NCBI RefSeq assembly: GCF_964199755.1
Contig: NC_133907.1
Span: 7,507,001-7,571,000 of the forward strand
Reading direction: 5' to 3'
Length of the DNA: 64,000 bases
From: Larus michahellis
Lineage: Eukaryota; Chordata; Aves; Charadriiformes; Laridae
In this document: positions 1-13,768 of the stretch, in pieces
Position numbering within the stretch: position 1 is the first letter of the stretch
How the letters are laid out: each line of letters starts with the position of its first letter
Made by a program: the position numbers and the translations under genes
Notes under the pieces: model-generated
What the model was told of the DNA's origin: nothing
The model's input: only the letters and a program-made list of their open reading frames with translations
The model's database searches: none

Positions 1-1290
1 CTGTGGCTTAAAAAAAAAAAAAGAGCCAAGGCTCATTCTTCTGTTAATGTTAGCCCAAAAATCTTCTGTTTGGAGCATATAACTTCTCTGTGGAAGCTGG
101 CGTGACATTTAATTGAGCTAATAACCCCTCACTTTCAAAAAAGGCTTTAAGAAGTCTGAAAATAACTTAAATCTACTTTCTAAAGCTCACAACTTATAAT
201 GTGTCTAGAGTAAATGTCTCTCCTTAATTTGATTGTGAAGCATCTTCAGATGCATAATCCAGCAAAGTATGTCAAGGGAAATGGCAACAAAACTAAAACA
301 AACAGAAATTATTCTTTCAGATCTGACACCTGCTGTCTCTTCAGACAGTGTGGATCTGATGAGAATTAATGTAGCAGATGGAGCAAAATAAACAGTGACT
401 GCTTGGTTTCTGAATCATCAAATTGTAAAGAAATCCTCTAGCAGGTTTTTTTTTTTTTTTGGAGGTTGCTTAGCAGAAAGAAAAACAAAAAAAACCAAAA
501 AAACCAACCAAACAGCATTTTCCCGCCTGTCCCCTAAAGGTATACACAGATAAAACAGCATAGAAATGGTCTTCCCATCCTGCTTACGGTGGCCTAGTTA
601 TTTGCATGGCTGTTAAGAAACGTACAGTTCCTAACAGTTAAAACTCAAGTATTCAGGTATCCTGCTATAACATTTCTATCCTCCAACTCTGAACCTCTGC
701 TTTGACAAAGGTGTCTCCCCCCAGCCCAGGAAATCCTGTCCACGTTGCACAGTCGTAGCAGTGTCCTCCCAGGGAAGCAGCAGGATCTGGCAACTCCACA
801 CGGTGCAGTTTTCTGACAGATCAACATTTCACGGCTGTGTTCTTCTATATTTTAAGAGGATACAGCATCTTGCTAATGAGCTACTCAACATAAGGAAAAC
901 AAAGACTGCTTAAAAAAAGTCCGCAGAAAGCCTGTATATTCCATGTTGTAACAGGAAAGTATAGGAATATATAAAAATGCCAAGAACCTTTACAGACAAC
1001 AACTTTAGCTCCAATATTTTGTGACAGTCAAGAAGTCAAGTTGTAGCACCACTAAAAAAGAAACCAGATTTCAAGACTTCCTTCCTTGTGTTCCTAATGA
1101 TTGTCACCAATCCTTCTGCTTTCAGAAATTCTATTTGTAAAACACATGGAAAAGAAACACAAGCCTTCAGCACAGGGACACGGCTACATCTGTGTTTGAG
1201 TGAGACCAGGGTGCAACTGATCTTCCAAAGTCAGTGGAGTTGTCAAGAGGGGCTTTTAGTTATTTCCATTTGTTTCTTTCTGGTGCGTAT

Positions 1291-1367
1291 TTAGACATTG
1301 ATAAATGTCTAATAGACATTTTCAGTTGAGGAAGCCTTTTTTTACCTTTTGGAGTAAAAGGTAAAAA
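1291..1367. repeat. Two adjacent inverted repeats
   Basis: First, ttagacatt (1291-1299) pairs with aatgtctaa (1304-1312), and aaatgtct (1303-1310) can instead pair with agacattt (1314-1321), giving mutually exclusive hairpins. Second, tttttacctttt (1339-1350) pairs with aaaaggtaaaaa (1356-1367) across a 5-base loop, a perfect 12-bp stem. Confidence 0.85.
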
Positions 1368-4300
1368 CTTCACATTGAAACTATTCTGGGTAATAACATC
1401 CCTATAGCTATGGACTGCCAGAGAGGTCATTTGAGTTCAGAAATATCTTCTCATTTACCTCCCTCTGCAGCGCCCTCGGATACAGCCCTGTGTCTCCATC
1501 AGTACTCAGCTTCACAACCTTTGCTGTTGTCACGAATTCTCTTTGGTGAGCCTACGGACCTTCTTGGGAAATCCCAGAAAGCAAGAGCCTAATTTGTTTT
1601 TTAAATATCTAACCATTTGGACAAGCACAAACTCAAGCAATTGGTGGTGCGTGGCAGTGGGACCTAATGTATTGTCACTGTTTTTCCTAACAGCCCCGTT
1701 ACCTCGAGTACAGCTGGGGTGCAGAGAGGTTACTCTCCTGTCAGTGAGTGCCTTTCGGGCCATTTCTTTTTACAAGCAGATCTTGTCTCACATTTCCAAT
1801 ACTGAGCTACTCTTCCAATGCTGTGGAATTATCTACGAGCTTATCTAGAGTCACGGTGTTTTAGTAGCACGTAGCAGCTCCTACCATGTATATCTTTAGC
1901 TCTGCAGCTCCATCTTTATCCAAGTGCCAGTGCCTGCCCTTCTCAAATATTTGCATTTGTTTTCAACACAATCTGAAGGGTTTCACTTTCTTCTAGCTTT
2001 AAAATTACATCGCGCTTCATTGCAAATCCGAATCTGGCTGAAATGGTCACCTGCACTTCAAGCATTTGTAAGAGATTATTAGCAAATCAAGTCACAGAGA
2101 AGATAGCTCCTGAGTGAAAATCTAGCCTTTGTATAACCTAAACCCATCTGGCAGGCAGGTATCTACAAAATACACTTACACCAGCTGTAACAAAATGTAA
2201 TGAAATGCAATTAGGAATTTATCTTTCTCAGACAATTACAAGTGCAGTCTTCAGAGGAGCCATTGTAACCACATGGATGTGCTTTATCTTAGATTTTCAC
2301 TTAAACTAATGGCTTCTAAATTACTTGAGTGGAAAATTAAGAATGCAATGCTGCACTTAAGGAAGCATTTGCATTTCATTGCATATGCTGTTAAATTTCC
2401 ATTAAACTCTACATTTATATACAGATTTTTAATTCATAAAATATGGTAATAGAATGAAACAGTCTGATTGGGCAGATGATACCTTCTGAAGAAAGCAGAT
2501 CTTTCTGGATATCTGCCTTCCTCAGAGCGTACCCTCTATCTATTCAGCATCACATGCCCTTTGTTTTGGGAAAAACAAGCTTAAACAAAGAAGTTATAAG
2601 CTACTTGAAAATGAAACTCTTCAACTTTTTTTTTTTTAAATCAAGTCCAAGATTTATCCCCCAAGGTTTATGATGACAATTAAGAATTCCAGGATATTCA
2701 ACAAATTACATAATGCGCTGGTGGGTTAATCCCAAAGTTGTATAAAAAAGATAATGTATTTTAAAATAGCAAAATTATCTATTTATAGAGCAAAGTAGTC
2801 AACAATCTTTTGTGTAAGGAATATGAACATGGCAATTAACTTAAGAAGATTTCAGTGAGACATTAAGAAGCTTTAAGAACTGTCTGGGAAAATGGTGGAC
2901 TCATCTTTGCCAAAGACTTTAAAAAAAAAAAAAACAAACACCAAACCAAATCTTATATAAACATCCCCAGCCGTCCCAGCCCTGCTGGATGCTCGGGTTG
3001 ATACAGGACTAATGAGCCTGCCTCCCAGAGAATCAACAAGATTTCTTAGTCTTTTTAGCCCTGTTGTAGATAGATCTGTATTTCACAACCAGCCAACCTC
3101 TGCAACTAATTCACAGTAGAGCCGGCAATAATCTCATTAAAGCTTTACGCAGTCCTCATTGAGAAAGAAACCAACAAGTGCGGAAGATACTGCGGTTACG
3201 TTTCCAAGTTGCAGTGTACACTGCATGTGTATTTTTGATCCTTTCTCTCGCTATTGGTGTAAGGTTAAACTACTAATTTATTTATTTAAATTTTTTTCTA
3301 AATAACTGACATTTTGATGACATCCTGGAAAACACAGTACCAGATTTGACTGTATTCGGTTTTATTCTCAAGTGCTAAATTGACATTTGTAAGGCTCTCC
3401 CTCAGGTAGGATTTTCAAGAAAAGAAAGAATTGCTTGGACTGTATTGGTCACTAAGGGTACATAAAGCATTCAGTCCTTGAAGGGTCATTGTGGAATCAT
3501 TGCTGATGTTGGAGCTATTCAGAGAAGTGCTCAATAATGTGAATGAGGAGCCCACAGTCAGCTCAAGGGCTCATGTCTGCTGTTTTGCGTAAGAAATCCA
3601 TAGTCCACATACAAATCAACTGGTAGGATCAAATAGACGTACAAATACCGTACAGCTGGACTGAAGGAACGAAGACACCGCAATCAGTCTGTATTTTCAT
3701 CCTGTGTGATACCTAACATGAGGCACTGGTGTAGCTAATTTCAAGGCAGTCTTTGCGATAGAAAGTTTTTGGTCCCATGTCTTTTTTGTGAGCAAATTTT
3801 GAAGTATTTTCCGCATATTTCCTTCTAATCACCACTGTGCCATGTGTGTGACTAACCCATCGGTAGTGACTCTGGCTCTTTCACTGATGGGCTCCAGGAA
3901 ATTTGTTTCATAAATAACTTTAGAAAATAAGGACATTAAAATCATTGGTGTTTACACAAAAAGTAATTGAATATCAATCAAAACACACTGGCAACCCCTT
4001 GACAGCTCCAGTTCTGCTATAATTCATTGAATTAATCAAGTCTTGACATTGTGATATGTTATTACAAAGGATGAAGAAGGAGCAGGAAATTAGAAAGTTA
4101 AGAAAAAAAGACCTTTTTTTCTATTTCATTGTATGTGAAACTTTCCAGTGGAGGAGAATAAGACCATGAAAAGAACTGCCATAGCTCAGATTCATCTAAT
4201 CTATTGCTTCATCTGGTAGTGGCCAACACCAACCGCTAAGGTGATGGTGAAAGAATTGCACCAGGCAAATCTCTTGACTTAACCAAAGCAGCAAGAGCAT

Positions 4301-4473
4301 TACAGCACCCTGCATATCCTTATAGCATACCTGTATTACCTTCACTACTTTTCAGTTGCGTGGCTCATTCTTTTATGAGGAGAAAGACCAAATTAACTAT
4401 ATTACATTAATCCCCCTCTATTTATCAAAGGAAAATTAGCAAGGCAGTACACAGTGTTCCCAGTGTATTATGT

Positions 4474-4519
4474 TGTAGATTATTGCAATGTCTGTAGATT
4501 ATGTATGTAGATTATTGCA
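4474..4519 (+). repeat. Short tandem motif TGTAGATTAT, three copies
   Basis: tgtagattattgca occurs at 4474-4487 and 4506-4519, with a partial copy (tgtagattat) at 4493-4502. The spacing is 19 then 13 bases. Confidence 0.8.
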
Positions 4520-7500
4520 CTGGCTACCAGGAAAACTTTGCAAGATACAGCAGGTACAATTTTTGACAAAATGTTAAAAAATTGCCACTGCCTTTTGATC
4601 AGGTTGGGCATGAATGGCGGCTACCATGACTCCTTTGATGTAGTTCAGCCACAGAAAATCTGTTTCAAAAACTCACTCCAAGCCACGCAACGTGGAAGGT
4701 GTGCATGGAGTTCCTGCTTTATTACTAAGACATTGTGGTACAGACCACAGAACATAGGTAAATATTCATATGCATACAAGTATCCAGAGTATTTATTCTG
4801 CAGAGTATAGCAAAAATAGCCAGTACTTGCTCTTGTATATCAGTAAGAAAACTGCCTAACTACCATCACCTCCATCTCCTCCCCAAGTGATTTCCCAATG
4901 TCATATGATGAAGCAGTGGTGGAGCTGGTACAAGAATTATTGTCTGCAGACTTGCACCCTCCTGCTCTAGCCACTAGATCATGCGGTCATGAATAACTGC
5001 AGACACAAAGAGGCATTTGGAAGCACAATAACACATTCAATCATGCAAATGTGTGTTTAGTGCACACTAGAACCTGTCCTTATAATAAATGGGTAACTTA
5101 GGAGCACAAATAGGACCCTATATAATCAAACTAATATTCATTCCACTCTTCCAACAGCTTATAGACACACAGCAAACACCACAGACGTCTGTTTCCCAAG
5201 CTGTTAATGCCTTGAACAGAAAAGAAAGTGCTGGAAAAAAAAAAATGGAAAAAATCTACACTAGGGAACACTTGCAAAAACCACAGATGACTTACCAGGT
5301 ATTTTTCCCTACCTTATCTCCCCTTTGCTTTTGTAACATAAGCAAAAGCAGATAAACACATAGCCATATGCTAAAAAAGTGCAGACAGTTCATAAAGCAG
5401 GAGGGAAATTGTGCCATGGGATCTTTCTTCTCTAAATGACCTTCCTGAGAAATGCTGCATAGGATGAAGTGGAATGCTTACACTTCCTAGCAGCTACAGC
5501 CTGATGCTATACTTGCTGTTTTCTGATACTTTACATCTAGAGGAGGGGGGAAAAAAAAAAAAGCCAAGCAGGTTTCAATTTCTCTGGAAAGTAGAAGATT
5601 TTAAGACTATTTCAGCTGGCAAAGTGCCATAGTTGCGCATGAAAAGGAGAAAGCAGGATATTTTAAACCTCATACTATATTCCCCTGCTACACTGAGCAA
5701 TATAAATATCTTCATCTCAAAGATTTTGGCAGAAGATGTTATTTTACTCCACTTAAATTTGTTTTTAAAAAAAATGGGCTCGATGAACAGATGTTGAATT
5801 TACCCCAGTGGAAAATGAAGTCTGCTTTTTATCCACACAACAAATCCAGCCACTTTAAAATGAGAGCTGACAAACCTCTCCTGAAGTACTGTGCTATGCT
5901 GTTCGCTTTCTTTTGTTGTATCCATCATTACTATCTCAACTAGATTTTTCCAGTCCTCCTCCCATTTCCTCACCCAGGTGGAAACACCATGTGCCCGATT
6001 TTTAAATATGCTTTTTTTTCCCTACTTATTAGAAAAGTGAATTTTATACTTGAAAGAGAAAGAAGAAAAGCCTGCAGCAGATCTTCAATTGTGTGGAAGT
6101 AATTTGTTCTACAGTCCTGAACTGGTTTCCAAAAAAAAAAAAAAAAAACACCACCAAAAAAACCCAACCCACATCCTGCTTTTACCTCATGAAAGACTAT
6201 TTTCAAATTGCAGACAAAGCAAAAAGCAAATATGCCATCAGACACATTCAGTGAGCTGGGATCTACATATCTTGTGGAAGAATTTTACATCTGGCAGATT
6301 GAAACGTAAACCTTGCTCTGAACTGGTACAGGAATGAGAGTGGTCACGCCAGCGCCAGCTCTCACCTTCTCCTTCAGGCAGAAGGAACCTGTCAGTTCTG
6401 AAGGAGCAGAGACAATCATGGCACTTCTCGGCCCAGACCGAGCACTGTTTCCTCAGTCCTGCCCTAGGGGAGGAAAAGCGATCAGCTGTGTTTCCCCACG
6501 CCCTCGCTGCTGAGGGGGGCAGTGATTCACACAGGCTGCACGGGGACCTTTGTGCACTCCCAATTCCTTTGGAGTCGTGGGACGCCTCATCCAACAGGTG
6601 CCCCGGCCTTTGCTAGAAGTCTGGGATACTTGCGGGCTCCTGGATATCAGCATCTCTGTTACTCTCTTCTTGAGGCAGATCATAGTTTCTTTTTTATGTT
6701 AAAAGCTACATGTTCGGTGCTTGCTGATGCAGTGCTTCATAGCGTAGGGGTTTGCAGGGCCAAAAAAGCCAGAAAACTCTGATCTGGAGGGATATCCTGG
6801 ACTAAATAGTTCTAATGTGCTTGCCTCCAACAGCAAAAAATTGAATTCAGTGACCCAGATAGCTTTTTCCACTTTATATTCTCATGTTAAGTACCTAGAG
6901 AGCTTGAGTCCTTTGCTAATACCCTAACTTAAAATACATTTTAGCAAATCTTTCTATCACTACAGGATAAAATGGTAGCAAGGGTGGCAGTGGCTCTCCC
7001 ATGGCACTGTAATTCAACCTGGCCTCCTGATTTTCTAGTTCGACTTAATACATGACACGTGATAATTCATATTTGAAATTGTCAATGGGGTTTTATATTT
7101 GAATTAAACCTAGAGATAGTCCATCCACACATCCCTTAGAAATCTTTGCTGCATCAACTTTAAAACAACAGCAGAGAAAATGGCTGAGGTGCACTGAGAC
7201 TGTGGCAAAACCTTTAAATGATAAAAGGCAAAGTACAGCGCATGGCAGATATTTGCAGGAACACATTCCCATCTCCAGTTTACACACAAACACAGACAGG
7301 GCAATGATATTTAATACCAAGGCACAGAGCTCAGTAATATGTCCAAAGGCAATTCCTAAAAGAAGAAGTGGCTTTTTCGCAGCAACAATAAAGCCAGCTC
7401 TCTTGGGCAATAGGAAATAAAATGTTTTCGTTTGTCTAAAATATGAGCTGTGAAAATAAATAACTATGCTATGGAGAAAATGTCATTCAAATAAAAACCC

Positions 7501-8137
7501 TGCACTTTCCTTTTGATGAGATATTAAATATAACACTGTCGCGTCTGATATTTCTTCCCAGTTCACATTACCCTACAGACACCACTTAGTCATATACATT
7601 TTGTTTTATTATTCCTAGCATGCAATATTAATCTATTCTTGGATAGTAATTAATTACTGTTACATATTTTCACAGCTCCCGTAGTCTCCTTGGGGGAAAG
7701 ACTCTACTACGTATTTAAGAAGTAGATTAATGTGTACTTATGTAGAGGGACCCTCTGGAATAATTTACATTTTGCCAGGATGATTTCTTAGTCAAACATA
7801 TCTGAGTAGCTTTTTTTTTTTTTTAAGTGTAAGAATAACAACGTTCACAAAGTTATGCATAGTGATACTGAGAAATAAAAAACGAAATAATGTGATGTCC
7901 TTTAGGCGCTCAAGGAACAATCCTGTCTTCAGTAAAGACAGTATTCCGTGATAAAATAGGAGTGAATCAGATCCATTATTTTAATCTACTTGCCAAAAGG
8001 TAGAACAAATTGTTAGTTTGCCTGCTTTAAGTGGTGCCACTCCAAAGTATCTTCAGAGTGGAAGAGCTTGAAGATAAGGGGCCTTACTTTACTCTTTCAT
8101 TGCTGTCATCCCAAAGATATAATTACTTCAGACTTCT

Positions 8138-8194
8138 GGCCTGATCCAAAGCACGCTGAAATTAGTGCAAGCCTTTCCTCTGGCTTGAGATTAG
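8138..8194. repeat. Possible ancient amniote interspersed repeat
   Basis: ggcctgatccaaagcacgct, followed by gaaattagtgcaagcctttc and ctctggcttgagattagg, resembles a motif common in reptile and bird genomes (tgatccaaagcccactgaag and its inverted partner). The match is diverged and remembered, not computed. Confidence 0.3.
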
Positions 8195-8811
8195 GCTGCT
8201 AAAATAGCCTGTCTCTCTGCACAGTATCTGGCTAAGGAGTGTAACTAATACAGTTTAAGGGTGTATAATTCCTATTCATGTCATAAAGTATAGAATTTCT
8301 ATGAAGATCAACATCTCCTGATTGTATGGCTAATCATTGCATTCCCACTTCACAGGAAAGGAAAATAAATATTTTTTCTAGGAACGAATACATTCAAATG
8401 TGACAGCTGAAGTGATAGAAGTTAATGGAGAAAGCAGCATTTCAACTGTGAGGAATGATAAATAACTATTGAGGTCACATGGAGGCGACAAGAATAATAG
8501 CTAGAGACTTGCTATGCAGTATATTTCACCTATAGGGAAGCCAGCTGACTATTTTCCCTTTATCCTTACTTTCACAGCCTGTTTATTAATGTGGCCATAT
8601 GAATTCTTCTGATAGTTTCTCTTCAAACGCTGAAGCCAGAAAGGCATGGCACAGCACCCGTTTAATATCCCAATTAATAGTAACCAAATACTTTGCGTTC
8701 CAAGAACCTATATAATTTATCAAATATTATCAGTTAGAAAGTGCTTGCCCTTTGAAGTACAGACCTTGGCTATTTTACTCCTCTTAATGGTGTAGCCTTA
8801 ACATATTGATC

Positions 8812-9580
8812 TATAGTGTTGATCTACATGAGGATAGGGAGGCTCTACAGAGAGATTTGGATAGACTGGATCAACGGACCAATGCTAGCAGTATGAGCTT
8901 CAACAAGGCCAAGTGCCAAGTCCTGCACTTGGGCTACAACAACCCCATGCATCGCTACAGGCTTGGGGAAGTGTGGCTGGAGAGCTGGCTGGCAGAAGAG
9001 GACCTGGGGTTGTAATTGACAAGCAGCTGAACATGAGCCAGCAGTGTGCCCAGGTGGCCAAGAAAGCCAATGGCATCCTGGCTTGTATTAGAAATAGTGT
9101 GACCAGCAGAAGTAGGGAGGTGATTGTCCCCCTGTACTCAGCACTGGTGAGGCCACACCTTGAGTATTGTGTCCAGTTCTGGGCACCTCAATACGAGAGA
9201 GATCTCGAGGTGCTGGAGCGAGTGCAGGGGAGGGCAACGAAGCTGGTGAAGGGCCTGGAGAATAAATCTGATGAGGAGCGATTGAAGGAGCTGGGACTGT
9301 TTAGTTTGAGGAAGAGGAGGCTGAGGGGAGACCTCATCACTCTCTACAACTACTTGAAAGGACATTGTAGAGAGGTTGGTGCTGGTCTCTTCTCACAGGT
9401 AATTAGCAATAGAACAAGAGGGAATGGGTTCAAGCTGCAACAGGGTGGGTTTAGGCTAGACATTAGGAAAAAAATTCTTCCCAGAAAGAGTGGTCAGACA
9501 CTGGAATAGGCTGCCCAGGGAGGTGGTGGAGTCACCATCCCTGGATGTGTTTGAGAGTCATTTAGATGTGGTGTTGGGGG
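8812..9580 (+). pseudogene. Broken CR1 ORF2 C-terminal region
   Basis: Remnant of the CR1 endonuclease/reverse transcriptase protein. One frame reads [20 protein letters not shown] and AKCQVLHLG up to a stop near 9013. A second frame continues with [40 protein letters not shown] and [16 protein letters not shown], then stops at 9509 after an extra A in the aggaaaaaaattc run. So there are at least two frameshifts, and the copy cannot make a working protein. Confidence 0.9.
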
Positions 9581-9673
9581 ATACGGTGTAGGGGAGAACT
9601 TTGTAGAGTGGGGTTGATGGTTGGACTCGATCCCAAGGGTCTTTTCCAGCCTAAATGATTCTATGATTCTATT
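8812..9673 (+). mobile_element. CR1 LINE, 5'-truncated, about 0.86 kb
   Basis: This is the longest CR1 copy in the window. It starts inside ORF2 just past the reverse transcriptase core and runs through the 3' UTR to the terminal 8-bp units (gattctatgattctatt). It lies in the same orientation as the window and antisense to the distant DOK5. Similarity to the avian CR1 consensus is high throughout, so it is moderately young. CR1 has no poly(A) tail, and none is present. Confidence 0.95.
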
Positions 9674-12600
9674 ACTGCCATTAAAAGGACAAGGGCATCT
9701 TAAATGCATGTGATGGGCACCAAAAAGAACAAATTGGTCTTCACATTCCTGTAAATGCTAAGTTTACATAGCTTATACACCTTGCATAATTGTTGGAATC
9801 AAACGCATTAAGAGGTATTGATGAGTATTATTAGTGCATGGACCTTTAGAATGGCAAAGAATTTGCCAAAGCCTTGATTTTATATTCTATTCTCTAACCT
9901 CTCAAAGTATTCATGCAGAACCCATTTGAAAAATTTCTTAGTGAAGTGACAACTGGTAGTATCAGTTTGTTCCTAAGGCTTCATGAGTTGGGATCCAAGG
10001 GTTAAGCTACAGTTTTTCTTGTATGTTATTATTATCAGTTATAAAAAAAAAATGCTCTGCACAAGTTCTGGCCTCTGTTTCCCTAGATAAGGTTGGTCAT
10101 AATTTTTATCAAAATTATATTTCATTTATTCCTATTAAAAAACTATGTTTTTCTCCTTCTTTCCAGATTAAAGAATATAAAACCAGAAGGTCGTTTGGAG
10201 GACTGGTTGGTTTGGGTTTTTTTTCTTTTTTGCCTGCCTTAGTTGAAAACTCAAATATTACCTAGTTGTTCAATGAAACAAAAAGGGTTTTATTTTCTTT
10301 CAAACATTTCACAGATAGTATTTTTCTGAGGACAACAGTTATTACTCTGTATTCACACAGGGAGGCAGTTTGCTGAAAAAGCTATTTCCATTTTTGCTTG
10401 TACCTTTGATGATAAAAAAATAATGTAAAGGCTAAATGTACTCATGACCATTTTACAGCTATTTATTCTCATATTTACCTTCATTTGAAATAGCTCTTCT
10501 CCCCTTGTTTTAACCATCTCCCATATCTGTAGAATGCAGTTGGGCCCTTCTCAGCCCTCCTTTTACCTAAGACCTTTAGTACTCTCCTGTATGAACACTG
10601 GAGTCTGGTAATGCCAGACTTCAACTCTCATTTTTCTAGAGCATATGGAAAAATATTGTAACCCCTCCTGCCTTTGGACTGGATAAAATATTTCATTAAG
10701 ATGCCTTTGGTTGTGCAATCCAGAATAGAACCCTACCTCAGATAAGCAGCAAGTACAGATGACTGGGATCCTTAACAGATGTAAGTCGGTCATGTTGTTT
10801 AATGAAGCCCACATATCACAAGGCCATGATCATTATTCCCTTGAGAGTTCATGTTGTAGAACGTTACATAGTGGTCATTGCTTACTACTTTTCTGCAAAA
10901 ATGCTGAGGAAAAAAAAAAATCTCATTAGAGAGACTTAAGCACTGATTGTCCGACTGTGCTTCATAAAGAAAGATAACTTTGCAAGCTTTTCAGAGACAA
11001 GAAGGTAGTATAGTGGAAAAATCCATGAAAGGACTTTAATTTGCTATATATTCTAGATTGCAGAGGAGAAGTTTCCTGTTCTATGACTTGTCATTGTCTA
11101 TCAGTTACTCTGCTATATACCACAAAATACTGTAAGTTTAAATAATACCTCCAGTGATGCTGAAAGAATATTTTGCTGGTTTCTGTAGTTTGTCCAAAGG
11201 GAATCATGTATTTTGCTTAGTAATACTCCAGTTCTGGAACATTTAGTGAATAAAGGTGTTCCAAAAGTAAATCTCTGTATTACTTCTCCTAATATTGTGA
11301 AATACTTTAGCTCTGCCATTGCTTTCATTAAAACATGCATATCCATTTTTAATATTTATTTCTAAAGCATGCACAAAGATACATTATTTTCATTCCACCT
11401 ATTAAGTAGTTTAAAACATAATTGAAATAAAGTCACTGCATTTTGAAGATTTATTTAAGGCTCCTAGAACCAAGAAGCACTGTGAATTCTATTCAGCTGT
11501 TCTATTCAGGTTCTTAAATAGAATATAGAGAAAAATGTTGTCTCTATAGAAACAGGCAGCTTCCTTGAACTTACGGCTGGTCACTTAGCTTCAGCCTTGA
11601 GAAGACGATATGTAAGAAAAGTTATTTCTTCATTACTTTTGCACCTCATAGCCATGTATTAGCAAAAATACAGGACAAGAAGATTTGCTTTTTACCCTCA
11701 AGTTTTTAAATGAAAGTCAGTTTGCGATTTCTGACATGCTATCAGACATAATAGAAGATAAGATATTTTATTCGTTTCATGGCTTCATTATCAATCCCTC
11801 TTCAAAGCGGTCAGAACTTGTGCACCTCTCAAGAGCATAACAACTGACTAGTGCAGTAATTAGCATAAGAAGTTAAAACTAAAGGCATATATAAGCACGT
11901 AAAATGTACATGTATGTCTTCTGATTAAGTATGAGAAGATAGCTGTGTTCAGAAAACCATTATACTGGTTTTCAATTAGATGCATCGCTCTGCTTTTGGT
12001 CTGCCAACCTCTTTCTTAGAAAACCGAAGGAAAATGATTAAAAGGAAACATTATGCTTGCATATCGAAACCTGTACAATAGGCCACCTCATTAAGCAATT
12101 TTCACTCTCAGAGAGGCCAGGATAGCCACAGGCGCAGGAAGTACATGACTTCTGTTTCATTAGGACGGCAACTTTTGGCAAGGGAATGAGTTTTGGACAC
12201 CTCAGCAACTTTAAAACCTTCTTGGTAAATTGTAAATTAAGAGTTATTCTGATGCAGACTCGCAGCCACTCAAGATTTCTGGTTGTCGCCAAACTGATAG
12301 CTCAGCTACCTCTAACTTCATGCCAAAAGAGGAGCTTGAAGTCTGTTTGCACCATTATAAACAGCCTAACCCTAATATTTTTACCTCAGTTGTATTTTAT
12401 AGGAATATTGAACACAAAGCTTCTTATCCAGAATCAATTCTAACATTCACAAATAATATTAAAAAAATATGTTCCATGAGCGTTGAAAGAGCCATGAGCT
12501 TTTGAAGTAAGAAATGAAGAAAACAGCTATTCTTTTGTCCCACTGTTTAAAATGTATCAATATCACCGGTGTTTTTAACGTGGCTTATCTGGTGGTTGGG

Positions 12601-13324
12601 GCCAAATCACCATTGAGCTGCCCATGTATTATTTCTGATTCTGTGTGTTTCTGTTAAAGGAGCTGCTATGGAGGGCAAAAGAATGTTGCACTTTGGTGAC
12701 TAGTTGCCCAAGTTGTAGTGGTTTTGTTTGTTTTGTTGTTTGTTTTTTTCTTTTAAAGACCAGATTTGTTAAGCAATCAGCTATTAATATAATCCTTAAT
12801 AACGTATAGAGACATTTCAAACAAAACTAGGAAGGTAGGAACAATGGATATGATAACTCCCTAAAAGCAAACACTAGTTTCCTCTGAAACTTAAAGCTGC
12901 AGGAGATAGAGCTAAACTGCAACAGGAAAATAAATGACAAAAGCCATATCCTGAATATTCCCAGTAGGCCATTTGGTCAGATGAATGGTTGCTATAGCAC
13001 CAACTCACCTTATGTGAATTCACTCCTAAAGACCCAAAATAGCTTCTCTTCTAAGTAAAAAAATACAGGCAGATAAATTTTATATCAGTAACACCACTGG
13101 AGATAGACTGTCTCCGATCACACAACAATAGCCACTAATCTCTCTAAGAGAACTTTGCTTTTAGTTATGAACCGACCCCAGCAGCAGGCTCTGGTTCACT
13201 TTCCAGAAATCACTTGTGTCCTATTCTTTGACTACAATGGTAAAAAAAATCTGATCCATCAGAAGTGATTCCCTGCTGTGGTAGCAATATGGTTAATGTC
13301 GGTACAGTTGCAGCAAGAAACACT
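9674..13324. other. Intergenic sequence, no gene recognised
   Basis: A/T-rich and unremarkable. A T/G-rich low-complexity run lies at about 12718-12757 and an A run near 10911-10920. Short open frames show no family similarity. Confidence 0.7.
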
Positions 13325-13768
13325 AAGTTCAACAAAGGGCCACAAGGATGATTAAGGGACTGGAGCACCTCACGTATGAGGAAAGGTTGATAGAGCTGGG
13401 GCTGCTTCGCCCAGAGAAGAGAAGGCTCAGGGGGGATCTTGTTGATGTACATAAATACCTGAACAGAGGGTGCAGAGAAGAGCTAGGCTCTTTCAGTAGT
13501 GACCCGTGACAGGACCAGAAGCAATGGGAAGAACCTGAAGCACAGGAGGTTCCATCTGAACATCACGAAACACTTTTTTACCGAGAGAGTGGCTGAGCAC
13601 TGGAACAGGTTGCCCAGGGTTGGTGGTTGTAGAATCTCCATCCTTAGAGATATTCAAAAACCACATAGACACAGTCCTGGGACACCAGCTCTAAGGTAGC
13701 CCTGCTTAAGCAGGGGTTTGGACAAGATGAGCTCCAGGGGTCCCTTCCAACCTCAACCATTCTGTGAC
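13325..13768 (+). mobile_element. CR1 LINE, 5'-truncated, about 0.44 kb
   Basis: It contains agggccacaaggatgattaa and gggactggagcacctc, then cactggaacaggttgcccag and gtcccttccaacctcaacca, ending ttctgtgac. This is the end of ORF2 plus the 3' UTR of a different CR1 subfamily from the copy at 8812, as shown by its gtcccttccaacc 3' end. The coding remnant has stops and shifts, so the copy is old. Confidence 0.93.

Larger units (their letters stand above)
1..8811. other. Intergenic sequence, no gene recognised
   Basis: A/T-rich single-copy DNA downstream of DOK5. No open frame has a recognisable domain, codon bias or splice pattern. It contains poly(T) at 446-460, an A/C-rich run at 481-513, G6A12 at 5545-5562, an A18 plus A/C run at 6131-6170 and poly(T) near 7811-7824. 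It also has two hairpins (1291-1367), a short tandem motif (4474-4519), and exact octamers (ATTTGCAT) at 600-607, 1949-1956 and 2367-2374, with the reverse form at 5043-5050. Confidence 0.7.

Noticed and set aside
9138..9365. Minus-strand frame of 75 codons
   Set aside because: It is the antisense shadow of the CR1 ORF2 remnant.
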